In this document: piece after piece, positions 5,917 to 12,761 of the stretch | Layout: each line of letters begins with the position of its first letter | Position numbering within the stretch: the stretch's first letter is position 1 | DNA from: a virus | Virus record (IMG/VR): IMGVR_UViG_3300045929_000054 | Span: 1 to 41,057 of that record | Strand: one strand, 5' to 3' | Length of the DNA: 41,057 nt | Notes under the pieces: generated by a model | Seen by the model: the letters and a program-made list of their open reading frames with translations, nothing else | What the model was told of the DNA's origin: nothing | The model's database searches: none | Translations under genes and position numbers: made by a program

Positions 5917-6395
5917 ACCTGATCACGTTCCGAGTCCCCGGCGAGCCCGTCGCGTGGGCCCGCACGACCCGCAACATTCACGGCTTCGCGACGACCCCGA
6001 TGCCCCAGCGCCAGTTCGGCGCCTCCGTGAAGCAGTTCGCCGCCGCCGCGCTGCCGCCCGACTGGCAGCTCCTCGAGGGGCCCGTGGAGCTTCGCGTGCG
6101 CTGCGTCTTCGCGCGTCCCGCGTCGAAGTGCCGGCGGAAGGACAATCCTCACCGACGCGCCTGGAGCGACTGCCGGAAGGACGCCGACAACTGCGCGAAG
6201 ATCGTGTCCGACAACCTCAACCTGATCGTCTGGCGGGACGACCGCTGCGTCGCGCGGCTGGTCGTCGAGAAGCTGATCGGCACCCAGGGTGAGCCGCCCT
6301 TCGTCGAGGTCACGATCACCGTCCTCGAGGACACCTCCGACGTCGTCGCGGAGCACGAGGCCTCGCTCTTCGTCTCCAAGGCGCAGTCATCCTGA
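5913..6395 (+). CDS. rusA: RusA-family Holliday junction resolvase, 160 aa
   Basis: RusA enzymes are Mg-dependent homodimeric nucleases that resolve Holliday junctions and debranch phage DNA. The expected elements are visible: an N-terminal strand FRVPGEPVAWARTT (7-19), then KDADNCAKIVSDNLN at 89-103 with acidic residues D90, D92 and D100, and WRDDRCVARLVVEKL (107-121), matching the RusA pattern of D.DN..K...D.L and W.DD..V. Length (160) is a little above the 120-140 typical. The start ATG overlaps the previous stop. The distal residues ED.. in the C-terminus look disordered. It sits directly after the replication genes, as in many temperate phages. Confidence 0.9.
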   Translation: MNLITFRVPGEPVAWARTTRNIHGFATTPMPQRQFGASVKQFAAAALPPDWQLLEGPVELRVRCVFARPASKCRRKDNPHRRAWSDCRKDADNCAKIVSDNLNLIVWRDDRCVARLVVEKLIGTQGEPPFVEVTITVLEDTSDVVAEHEASLFVSKAQSS

Positions 6396-6414
6396 CCGTA
6401 CAGATTTCCAAGCG

Positions 6415-6536
6415 GAGCGGCCGCGCAACGAGGTGGGCGTCACAGTCACACCTTCTCATGCGCGAACCATCCCGGGAGCGTGGCAACCGCTCTCGGCTCT
6501 CTCGGCCCGCCACTGCGCGGCCGCTCTTCCTTTCGG
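6415..6536 (+). promoter_or_regulatory. Leader with 13-bp perfect inverted repeat and pyrimidine tail
   Basis: The gap 6396-6581 holds GAGCGGCCGCGCA (6415-6427) and its exact complement TGCGCGGCCGCTC (6514-6526), enclosing 86 bases that themselves fold: CGGGAGCG/CGCTCTCG (one wobble, about 6474-6496) and GGTGGGC with GCCCGCCAC. The outer stem is followed by TTCCTTTCGG, as in leaders A and B. It could be a terminator for the rusA operon or an RNA leader of the 6582 gene. A TAGAAT hexamer just downstream (6538-6543) is a weak -10 candidate. Confidence 0.5.
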
Positions 6537-6581
6537 ATAGAATCTTGGCCACGCGCTTCGGGAAGGTGTCGGAGTGGACCG

Positions 6582-6863
6582 ATGCCAAGGCACGTCGGGC
6601 TCGCCCCCGAGCCCTCAGTCGAAGCGCCGCCCAACGCCGTGATCGTCCGCGCTGCCGAGTGTTCGGTCGGCTCGAAGCGTGGCCCGCGGCAGTACTTCCC
6701 GAACCTCTGGGCCGCGCACAAAGCCGCCGAGGACCTCGCGAGAGAGCGCGGCCGACCGCTCTTCATCATCGGCCTTCCCGAGCGGGAATCCCGGCCGGCG
6801 ACGCACTACGGATGGCGCTCGCGAAACCGGGACTTGCATTGGTTCCCCGACTCCGAAGAGTGA
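6582..6863 (+). CDS. Hypothetical protein, 93 aa
   Basis: Not recognised. The start is set at ATG 6582 with GGAG eight bases upstream; the open frame extends upstream to 6480 but that part overlaps the inverted-repeat leader. The chain has a beta-rich N-terminus (NAVIVRAAECSVGSKRG), a helix (AAHKAAEDLARERG) and ends HYGWRSRNRDLHWFPDSEE. A compact soluble alpha/beta protein is likely. First gene after the leader and upstream of the packaging genes. Confidence 0.65.
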   Translation: MPRHVGLAPEPSVEAPPNAVIVRAAECSVGSKRGPRQYFPNLWAAHKAAEDLARERGRPLFIIGLPERESRPATHYGWRSRNRDLHWFPDSEE

Positions 6864-6870
6864 CGCCGGA

Positions 6871-7224
6871 ATGGCGCTCTACACGAGCAGACCGACCGAG
6901 TTCACCGGCATCAAGGCGCACGACTTCTCCGCCGAGATCAACAACGTGATCCCTGCGCCTGCCGTGCAGGACGACATCGCGGTCCTCGACTACCTGAAGC
7001 TCAAGGTCACCGGCGCCGCGACGACGCCGGTCCTGAAGACCACGGGCAACGGAGTCGAGCTCATGAGCTGGCCGCTCGCGGACGGGGGCGAGATCGAGCT
7101 CCGGCCGAAGCGCGGCCTTCGCCTCCCTCCGAACGACGGGCTCAAGCTCATCGGCCACGCCGCCTCCGCAGTTGCGCACGGCATGATCGAGTTCCACTAC
7201 GAGCGGCCGGGGACGGCTGAGTAA
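6871..7224 (+). CDS. Hypothetical structural-type protein, 117 aa
   Basis: A Thr/Gly/Leu-rich beta protein without cysteines or membrane segments, beginning MALYTSRPTEFTGIKAHDF. The second half (GVELMSWPLADGGEIELRP, then KLIGHAASAVAHGMIEFHYE) resembles small phage virion beta proteins such as decoration or minor head proteins, but no family is recognised. Its last base is the first base of the next ATG (TAATG), so it is paired with the 7224 gene. The short spacing from the 6863 stop suggests one operon leading into the terminase genes. Confidence 0.65.
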   Translation: MALYTSRPTEFTGIKAHDFSAEINNVIPAPAVQDDIAVLDYLKLKVTGAATTPVLKTTGNGVELMSWPLADGGEIELRPKRGLRLPPNDGLKLIGHAASAVAHGMIEFHYERPGTAE

Positions 7225-7553
7225 TGGCGCTCTTCAACCGCGGCAACGGCTACGTCGGCATCGTCTCGCAGGACCACGCGAGCACGTACACGATCGCGGC
7301 GGCCGACACCCGGAAGAGGTACACGATCATCGCCTTCGGCTTCGCCAACACCGGCGCCGACTCCGACGTCCAGCTCAACATCGGTTCCGCCGGCTGCTTC
7401 CGCAAGCCCGCTAACGCGACGTTTGGTCCGTCGATGACCGAGGTGAAGGGCGTCCGGATCCCCGGCGCCTACGGCGAGGCGATCTCCGTCCCGGCTGGCG
7501 CCGCCGGCTCCATCAACGACGGGTACGTCCTTTTCGAGACCACCGAGCGGTAA
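7224..7553 (+). CDS. Hypothetical beta-rich virion-type protein, 109 aa
   Basis: Opens with MALFNRGNGYVGIVSQDHAS, so both members of the pair 6871/7224 begin MAL. The composition (alternating hydrophobic and Thr/Ser/Gly residues, RYTIIAFGFANTGADSDVQLNIG) suggests a jelly-roll or Ig-like beta sandwich, as in head decoration or fibre proteins. Evidence is compositional only. Located directly upstream of the small terminase. Confidence 0.65.
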   Translation: MALFNRGNGYVGIVSQDHASTYTIAAADTRKRYTIIAFGFANTGADSDVQLNIGSAGCFRKPANATFGPSMTEVKGVRIPGAYGEAISVPAGAAGSINDGYVLFETTER

Positions 7554-7558
7554 CCGCC

Positions 7559-8071
7559 ATGGCCGCCAAGCGGCCGAAGCATGCGCCCGCGAACTCGACA
7601 CGCTCGACAGTAGAAAAACGAGTCGAAGAGGACCGCGCGCGCTTCCTCGAGATCTTCCGCGCGCGACGCTCTGTCCTCCACACGTGCAGGGCGATGGGCA
7701 TTCACCGGTCGACGGTCTACCTCTGGCGGAAGGACGAGGGGTTCGCGGCCGCCATGGACGCGATCGACAAGGAGCTCGACGACGACCTCGAGGACTCCGC
7801 ACGACACCGCGCGACGTTCGGGCTTCACCGCGGGATCTACCACGATGGTGAGCTCGTCGGGCAGGAGCGGCACTTCGAGACCGCGCTCACGATCTTCATG
7901 CTGAAGGCGCGGAAGAAGGGCACCTATCAGTTCGGCCTCGACGCGATGGGGCCTGCGGACGCGGAGAAGGCGAAGGCGATCCGCGCGATGGTCTCGGGGA
8001 TCAGGACGTCGATCGAGGGACCGCCCGATGAAGCTCGGCCCGCGCTGGACCAAGCTCCGCCATCATCCTGA
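7559..8071 (+). CDS. terS: Terminase small subunit-like protein, 170 aa
   Basis: Small terminases recognise the packaging site and hand DNA to the large subunit. The N-terminal half contains a helix-turn-helix (about residues 26-65): FLEIFRARRSVLHTCRAMGI, then HRSTVYLWRKDEGFAAAM, similar to homeodomain-like terminase DNA-binding domains. A helical region (66-95) and a basic tail follow. Its 3' end overlaps the 5' end of the large subunit by 44 bases. Assignment rests on the HTH plus position immediately upstream of terL; sequence divergence of small terminases keeps confidence moderate. Confidence 0.8.
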   Translation: MAAKRPKHAPANSTRSTVEKRVEEDRARFLEIFRARRSVLHTCRAMGIHRSTVYLWRKDEGFAAAMDAIDKELDDDLEDSARHRATFGLHRGIYHDGELVGQERHFETALTIFMLKARKKGTYQFGLDAMGPADAEKAKAIRAMVSGIRTSIEGPPDEARPALDQAPPSS

Positions 8072-9398
8072 GCAGTGGCGTCTCTGGACGTCCCGCGCGC
8101 GCTTCCGGGTCGTACCCGCGGGCCGCCGCTCGGGGAAGACCGAGCTCGCGAAGCGCTTCGGCGTGCTCCAGGCCTGCATCGAGGACGAGATCGCCGACCT
8201 CCGTATCGGGTTCGGAGCGCCGACGCACGACCAGGCGCGCGACCTCTACTGGGAAGACCTGAAGGCGCTCGTTCCGCGGGAGTTCGTCGTCGGACGCCCG
8301 AACGAGACCCGCCGCGAGCTCCGCCTCGTCAACGGCGCGACGCTCTTCGTAGCCGGCCTCGATCGACCGGAGCGATGGGAGGGCGCGCCACTCGACGGCG
8401 TCGTGCTCGACGAGTACGCGAACATGAAGGAGCACGTCTGGCCGAGGCACATTCGGCCGGCGCTCTCGACGCCAGGCCGGCGACCTGGCTGGGCCTGGTT
8501 CATCGGCGTGCCCGAAGGCCGGAACCACTACTACGCGCTCTACCGCCGCGCGCTCGAGCTCCGCGAACAGGCGATCAAGGAAGGCCGCGTGCCGGAGTGG
8601 GACGGCTTCACGTGGGAGAGCGCGACGGTCGTGAGCGCCGCAGAGATCGAAGCGGCGATGCGCGACCTCGACGCGCTCACGTTCGCGCAGGAGTACAAGG
8701 CATCGTTCGTCGACTACGCGGGGCGCGCCTACTACACCTTCGACCGCGACCGGCACGCGCTCGAGGCGCTCTCGTACGTGCCGAAGCTCCCGCTCATCCT
8801 CTGCTTTGACTTCAACCGATCGCCGGGCGTCGCCGTAGTCCTGCAGGAGCAGGACTATCACCCGCTCGAGCCGCTGCACCGACCCGAGATCGCGCGCCAG
8901 GTCACCGCGGCGATCGGCGAGGTCTTCATCCCGAAGAACAGCAACACGCCGGCCGTCGTGAACCGCCTGATCCAGGACTGGGGGAAGCACCCCGGCATCG
9001 TCCGCTGCTACGGCGATCGCACGGGCGGCAACCTGCACACGCAGAGCACCGAGGGCTCGGACTGGGACATCATCGAGGGAATGCTCCGGCCCGTCTTCAA
9101 GGACCGGCTCGAGATGATGGTCACTGGGGTGAACCCGGCCGAGCGCGCGCGTCTCAACGCGATGAATTCCCGGATCCAGCCCGTGGGCGGCCCCGCGCGG
9201 TTCCTGGTCGACCCCGGGAAGTGCCCGCACCTGATCGAGGACCTCGAGGGGACGATGCTCCTCGAGGGCGGCTCCGGGGAGATCGACAAGCCGAAGGGCA
9301 CCATGCTCACCCACATGACGGACGCCCTCGGCTACTACGTCGAGCAGACCTACCCGATCATCTCGCGGGACGCGGTGATCGAGTACGGCGAGAGCTGA
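8028..9398 (+). CDS. terL: Terminase large subunit
   Basis: The DNA-packaging motor ATPase and nuclease, 456 aa. Walker A is AGRRSGKT at 31-38; Walker B with the catalytic carboxylate is VVLDE at 125-129; a C-motif-like segment WFIGVPEG follows at 158-165. The RNase H-like nuclease domain begins near LILCFDFNRSPG (D261), with YGDRTGG (D330) and HMTDALGYY (D432) as the other acidic positions. All motifs are in order, so the gene appears intact. It overlaps terS by 44 bases. The packaging strategy (cos, pac or other) cannot be read from the motifs; a TerL tree would help. Confidence 0.95.
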   Translation: MKLGPRWTKLRHHPEQWRLWTSRARFRVVPAGRRSGKTELAKRFGVLQACIEDEIADLRIGFGAPTHDQARDLYWEDLKALVPREFVVGRPNETRRELRLVNGATLFVAGLDRPERWEGAPLDGVVLDEYANMKEHVWPRHIRPALSTPGRRPGWAWFIGVPEGRNHYYALYRRALELREQAIKEGRVPEWDGFTWESATVVSAAEIEAAMRDLDALTFAQEYKASFVDYAGRAYYTFDRDRHALEALSYVPKLPLILCFDFNRSPGVAVVLQEQDYHPLEPLHRPEIARQVTAAIGEVFIPKNSNTPAVVNRLIQDWGKHPGIVRCYGDRTGGNLHTQSTEGSDWDIIEGMLRPVFKDRLEMMVTGVNPAERARLNAMNSRIQPVGGPARFLVDPGKCPHLIEDLEGTMLLEGGSGEIDKPKGTMLTHMTDALGYYVEQTYPIISRDAVIEYGES

Positions 9399-9478
9399 TT
9401 CCTGGGATTGCTTCCCCCGGCTTGTACGGTCGGTCCTGACAGCAACGGATCGCCCTCAGCTCACCGGAGGACAGGCCA

Positions 9479-9829
9479 ATGCCACGAGTCGACTGGAACG
9501 GACTTCTCAGCGAGCTCACCGACACCCTGAAGACCGAGCTCGCCGACCTGGTCGAAGGCGCGGCCGACGACCTCGCAGCGGACGGGTTCGCGACCGACCT
9601 CGCGGAGCTCATGCTCGACGCCATCAAGTCGGGCGACGAGAAGCTGATCGCGGAGGCGAAGGCGAACATCCCCTTCCTCCTCGAGACGCACCGCCTGCGC
9701 GCCGCGCACGCGACCAACGCCACGATCGAGAAGGTGCTCTCCGTCGCGACCCGCATGGCGACGGCCGGGCTCTCCGCGGTCCTCGGAGGCCTCGGCGGGA
9801 TCTCGGCGGCCGCGGCCGACGGCGGCTGA
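9479..9829 (+). CDS. Hypothetical helical protein, 116 aa
   Basis: ATG 9479 is preceded by GGAGGACAGGCCA. The protein is Ala/Leu/Asp/Glu-rich and almost entirely helical; residues about 10-50 repeat acidic amphipathic helices (LTDTLKTELADLVEG, then DLAELMLDAIKSGDEKLIAEA). A Gly/Ala-rich hydrophobic end (TAGLSAVLGGLGGISAAAA) may insert in a membrane or pack in a bundle. It lies in a cluster of membrane-associated genes (9479-11278) between terminase and portal, where some phages keep lysis or envelope genes. No family recognised. Confidence 0.65.
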   Translation: MPRVDWNGLLSELTDTLKTELADLVEGAADDLAADGFATDLAELMLDAIKSGDEKLIAEAKANIPFLLETHRLRAAHATNATIEKVLSVATRMATAGLSAVLGGLGGISAAAADGG

Positions 9830-9876
9830 TCGCTCGCTCAACTCTTCCCCTGTCCCCACCTCAGGAGGTTCTCCCC

Positions 9877-10329
9877 ATGATCGACAAGCGCCGGAACAAG
9901 CTCGCCCAGCTCGCCGCGCTCTTTGCGCTGCTGCTCGCGTTCGGCTGCTCGACTGACTCGCTCGAGCAGTCCAAGAACGACGACGGGACGCTGAGTCTTC
10001 AGCCGCTGACCACGATCGTCTGCGATCGCCACGACGAGTACGTGAAGGCCGACGCGGCTCTCGACGCCGACGGGAAGGCAGCCGCGCTCGCCGAGAGCTA
10101 CCTCGTGCGCCAGGCGTTCCTCTCCGAATCCGTCGCCGTCGGACCGATCGCCGGGCCGATGAAGGCCATGCTCGCGCGCCACGACTCCTACGTGAACGCC
10201 GACACGACGCTGAAGCCGACGGCGAAGAAGCTCGCGCTCTACTCGTCCGCGAACATCCGGAGGACCTTCGCCGAGGCGGCCGGCGGAGGCGACGAAGGGG
10301 CCGCCTCAAAGCCCACGGGGGGCGGATGA
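9877..10329 (+). CDS. Putative lipoprotein with internal duplication, 150 aa
   Basis: A basic N-terminus (MIDKRRNK), a hydrophobic core and the lipobox LAFGC at about residues 20-24 indicate a type II signal peptide and lipid attachment. AGGAGG precedes the ATG. The mature chain has two similar units: CDRHDEYVKADAAL followed by LAESYLVRQAF, and LARHDSYVNADTTL followed by LYSSANIRRTF, so it is an internal duplication of about 50 residues, each probably a two-helix hairpin. Could be an outer spanin, a superinfection-exclusion protein or a lysogenic-conversion lipoprotein; the 10326 holin-like neighbour favours lysis, but nothing proves it. The stop overlaps the next ATG. Confidence 0.75.
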   Translation: MIDKRRNKLAQLAALFALLLAFGCSTDSLEQSKNDDGTLSLQPLTTIVCDRHDEYVKADAALDADGKAAALAESYLVRQAFLSESVAVGPIAGPMKAMLARHDSYVNADTTLKPTAKKLALYSSANIRRTFAEAAGGGDEGAASKPTGGG

Positions 10330-10556
10330 CCGGCACCACTCCACCGACGTCGCCAACGCCGTCCCTTCCCGCGACGGCGAAGTTCTGGCTCTTCATCCTC
10401 GGCCAGCTCGCGAACGGCGTGATCGCGGTCGAGCTCGCCCCGCCGGGCTCGGTCTGGGTGAAGCTCTGCAACCTCGCGATCTTCGTGCTCGGAGGCGCGG
10501 GGCTCCTCTCTGCCCAGCATGCGGTCAAGGCTGCTCGCTCGGGCACCGGCACATGA
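10326..10556 (+). CDS. Two-helix membrane protein, holin-like
   Basis: A 76-residue protein with two hydrophobic segments, about residues 18-36 (FWLFILGQLANGVIAVEL) and 45-63 (KLCNLAIFVLGGAGLLSA), a short turn, a Thr/Pro-rich N-terminus and a basic C-terminal end (HAVKAARSG). This layout fits class II holins. The ATG overlaps the stop of the lipoprotein gene, so the two are co-translated. No endolysin is recognisable next to it, so the lysis role is an inference from topology. Confidence 0.65.
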   Translation: MTGTTPPTSPTPSLPATAKFWLFILGQLANGVIAVELAPPGSVWVKLCNLAIFVLGGAGLLSAQHAVKAARSGTGT

Positions 10557-10672
10557 GAACGGCCGTTCGCCGCGGCTCTCGAGGAACGCAGGGGAACCCG
10601 TCGCGATGTCGCTTCGGGTGTTCCGACGGATCCGCGGCGAGCGCTTTCTCGATCGGAGGCTCGTGAGCCGCA

Positions 10673-11278
10673 ATGAGCACCCAGGTCCTGGTCGCCCTCA
10701 TCTCAGCCGGTGGGGCGGCCGTCGTCGCGTTGATCGGCGTCTCGATCAAGTTCCGCGGGCACCGCGCGCGAGTGAACGCGGCGATCGACAAGCGGTACGA
10801 CGGCCTCATCACGGCGCTCAGCAAGCGGCTCCGGGCTGTCGAGCTCAGCCACGAAAAGTGCGAGGAGCAGCTCGCCGCCATGAAGCAGGAGCTCCGGCTG
10901 CTCGGCGGAAAGACCGGGCTCAGGCAGCTGACGGCCATGATCGTCGCGAGCTCGGCCGGCATCATCGAGGACTGCAACGCCCCGTGCACGCGGCTCTTCC
11001 AACGCCGGCGGGATCAGCTGATCGGAGAGCGTATCGACGCCCTGGTGCCGCCGGGTCTTCTCGAGAGGCATCGCCGGGGCTTTGCTGCTTTCAGTTCGCG
11101 CGGGAGCTTCTCGAGCCAATTTCGAAGGCTCTCAACGCGGGCGCTCCGGAGCGACGGCGCCGAGATCCCCGTCGAGATCGACCTCAGTGACTCCTACCAG
11201 GAGCCGGGCGGCGAGTGGGTGCTCGTCGCCGAGCTGCGAAGCCTCCGCGAATCGTTTCACGACGACGTGAGCAGCTGA
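10673..11278 (+). CDS. Membrane-anchored PAS-domain protein, 201 aa
   Basis: Residues 4-27 form one transmembrane helix (VLVALISAGGAAVVALIGVS), followed by a coiled-coil linker (about 38-77) and a PAS-like domain (about 85-190). The PAS features are: MIVASSAGIIEDCNAPCTRL, then LIGERIDALVPPGLLERH, then the closing strands RSDGAEIPVEIDLS and GEWVLVAELRSL, matching the pattern GxIxxxNxAxxxLF, LxGxxIxxLVP, RxDGxxxPVEI seen in bacterial PAS sensors. There is no kinase, GGDEF or methyl-accepting domain after it, so it is a sensor or dimerisation module without a visible output. Preceded by a 116-base structured leader (10557-10672). It ends 4 bases before the portal gene. Function unknown; unusual for a phage. 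Confidence 0.75.
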   Translation: MSTQVLVALISAGGAAVVALIGVSIKFRGHRARVNAAIDKRYDGLITALSKRLRAVELSHEKCEEQLAAMKQELRLLGGKTGLRQLTAMIVASSAGIIEDCNAPCTRLFQRRRDQLIGERIDALVPPGLLERHRRGFAAFSSRGSFSSQFRRLSTRALRSDGAEIPVEIDLSDSYQEPGGEWVLVAELRSLRESFHDDVSS

Positions 11279-11282
11279 TCCC

Positions 11283-12758
11283 ATGCCGAAGGACCTCGAC
11301 AAGCCGAGCGACGCCTACCTGGAGATGGCGAAGGGTTGGCAGCTGCCGCACGACCTCATGGGCGGGACGCGCTCGATGCAGGCCGCGGCGGAGCGATGGC
11401 TCCCGCGCGAGGCGCAGGAGGAATGGGACGACTACCGGCGCCGGCTCGACCGGACCGTCCTCTACAACGCCTTCCGCGACACGGTCGGCTACCTCTCGTC
11501 GCGTCCGTTCCAGAAGCCGATCACGATCAAGGCGGGGGAGAAGGGCCTCTGGCGCCCGCTCAACTTCATCGAGAAGAACTGCGACCGCGCAGGCACTGGG
11601 CTCACCGACTACGGCAAGCGCCTCATCAAGTTCGGCCTCACGCACGGCCTGGTTCACACGTTCGTCGACTTCCCGAACACGAAGGGACAGCAGACGTTCG
11701 CGGACGAGCAGGAACGCGTGCGTCCCTACTTCCTCCTGATCCCCGCGCCGCGGCTGCTCGGCGGGCGCGTCCGGATCCGCGAGGACAACGGCGCCGAGGA
11801 GCTCGAGCAGATCCGCGTCCTCGAGATCCGCACCGTGGCCGACGGCCCCTACAACGAGAAGCAGGTTCGGTACGTCCGGGTGATCGAGAAGGACGGCTGG
11901 ACGCTCTACGAGGAGGACAAAGAGAACGACGACTGGGTGCAAAGGAAGCAGGGCGAGCTCACGCTCGGCGAGATCCCGCTCCGCACGCTCTACTTCGATC
12001 GGACGGGCACGCTCATGGCGGCGCCCCCGCTCGAGGACCTCGCCTGGCTCAACCTCGCGCACTGGCAGTCGCAGAGCGACCAGCGGAACATCCTGCGCTT
12101 CGCCCGCATGCCGATCCTCTACGAGACCGGCGTCGCCGCCGACGAGAAGGGGAAGAAGCTCGTGCTCGGGCCAGGTGCGAAGGTTCGCCGGCAGCAGATC
12201 GACGCGAAGCTCGTCTACGTGGAGCACGGAGGCGCCGCGATCGCCGCGGGCCGCCAGGACCTCGTCGACCTGAAGGAAGAGATGCAGATGCTCGGCGCGC
12301 AGCCGTTCATCCAGCGCACAACGACCCAGACCGCGACCGGCCAGGGGATCGACGAGGAACGCTGCCACTCGGACCTGCAGGCCTGGGTGCGCGCGACCGA
12401 GATTCACCTCGAGGAGTGCTACGGGCTCGCCGGGAAGTGGATGAAGCGCCCGATGCCGGAGGACTTCAGCTGCGACCTCTTCTCGGAGTTCGCGCTCTCC
12501 TCCCGCGCGGCCGAGGAGACCCGGGCACTGATCGACATGCGGAAGGCCCGCCAGATCAGCCGGAAGACCTTCCTCGAGGAGATCCGGCGCCGCGGAGTCG
12601 TGGCGGAGACCGTGGTCGTCGAGGACGAGATCGCCGAGCTCGAGCGCGAGGGCCCCGACCTATCCGACCTCATGCCGGGCGGCGGAATGCAGACGTCTGC
12701 AGGCGGCGGAGGCGGGAAGATGCCGAAGCCGAAGACGCCCAAGGTCGACGCGGCGTAG
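11283..12758 (+). CDS. Portal protein (DUF4055 family)
   Basis: 491 aa. The N-terminal region (YLEMAKGWQLPHDLMGGT, WLPREAQEEWDDYRRRLDR, DTVGYLSSRPF) matches the DUF4055 family, which includes portal proteins of P22-capsid-type siphophages. Portals form the dodecameric ring through which DNA is packaged and ejected. The central region carries a long mixed beta segment, and the C-terminus a helical stem and a Gly-rich end (GGGMQTSAGGGGG). It follows the terminase cluster and precedes the minor head gene, the standard head order. Confidence 0.9.
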   Translation: MPKDLDKPSDAYLEMAKGWQLPHDLMGGTRSMQAAAERWLPREAQEEWDDYRRRLDRTVLYNAFRDTVGYLSSRPFQKPITIKAGEKGLWRPLNFIEKNCDRAGTGLTDYGKRLIKFGLTHGLVHTFVDFPNTKGQQTFADEQERVRPYFLLIPAPRLLGGRVRIREDNGAEELEQIRVLEIRTVADGPYNEKQVRYVRVIEKDGWTLYEEDKENDDWVQRKQGELTLGEIPLRTLYFDRTGTLMAAPPLEDLAWLNLAHWQSQSDQRNILRFARMPILYETGVAADEKGKKLVLGPGAKVRRQQIDAKLVYVEHGGAAIAAGRQDLVDLKEEMQMLGAQPFIQRTTTQTATGQGIDEERCHSDLQAWVRATEIHLEECYGLAGKWMKRPMPEDFSCDLFSEFALSSRAAEETRALIDMRKARQISRKTFLEEIRRRGVVAETVVVEDEIAELEREGPDLSDLMPGGGMQTSAGGGGGKMPKPKTPKVDAA

Positions 12759-12761
12759 CCC

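Noticed and set aside
10557-10672. Third copy of the CCGGATGTTCCGG leader before the PAS gene
   Set aside because: CGGGTGTTCCGACGG and a CCGCGG-rich stem are present, but the dyad is broken (TCGG/CCGA) and the spacing differs, so similarity is too weak to claim homology.
11184-12407. Reverse-strand open frame of 407 codons under the portal gene
   Set aside because: Shadow frame of DUF4055 portal codons; no start signal, low complexity.
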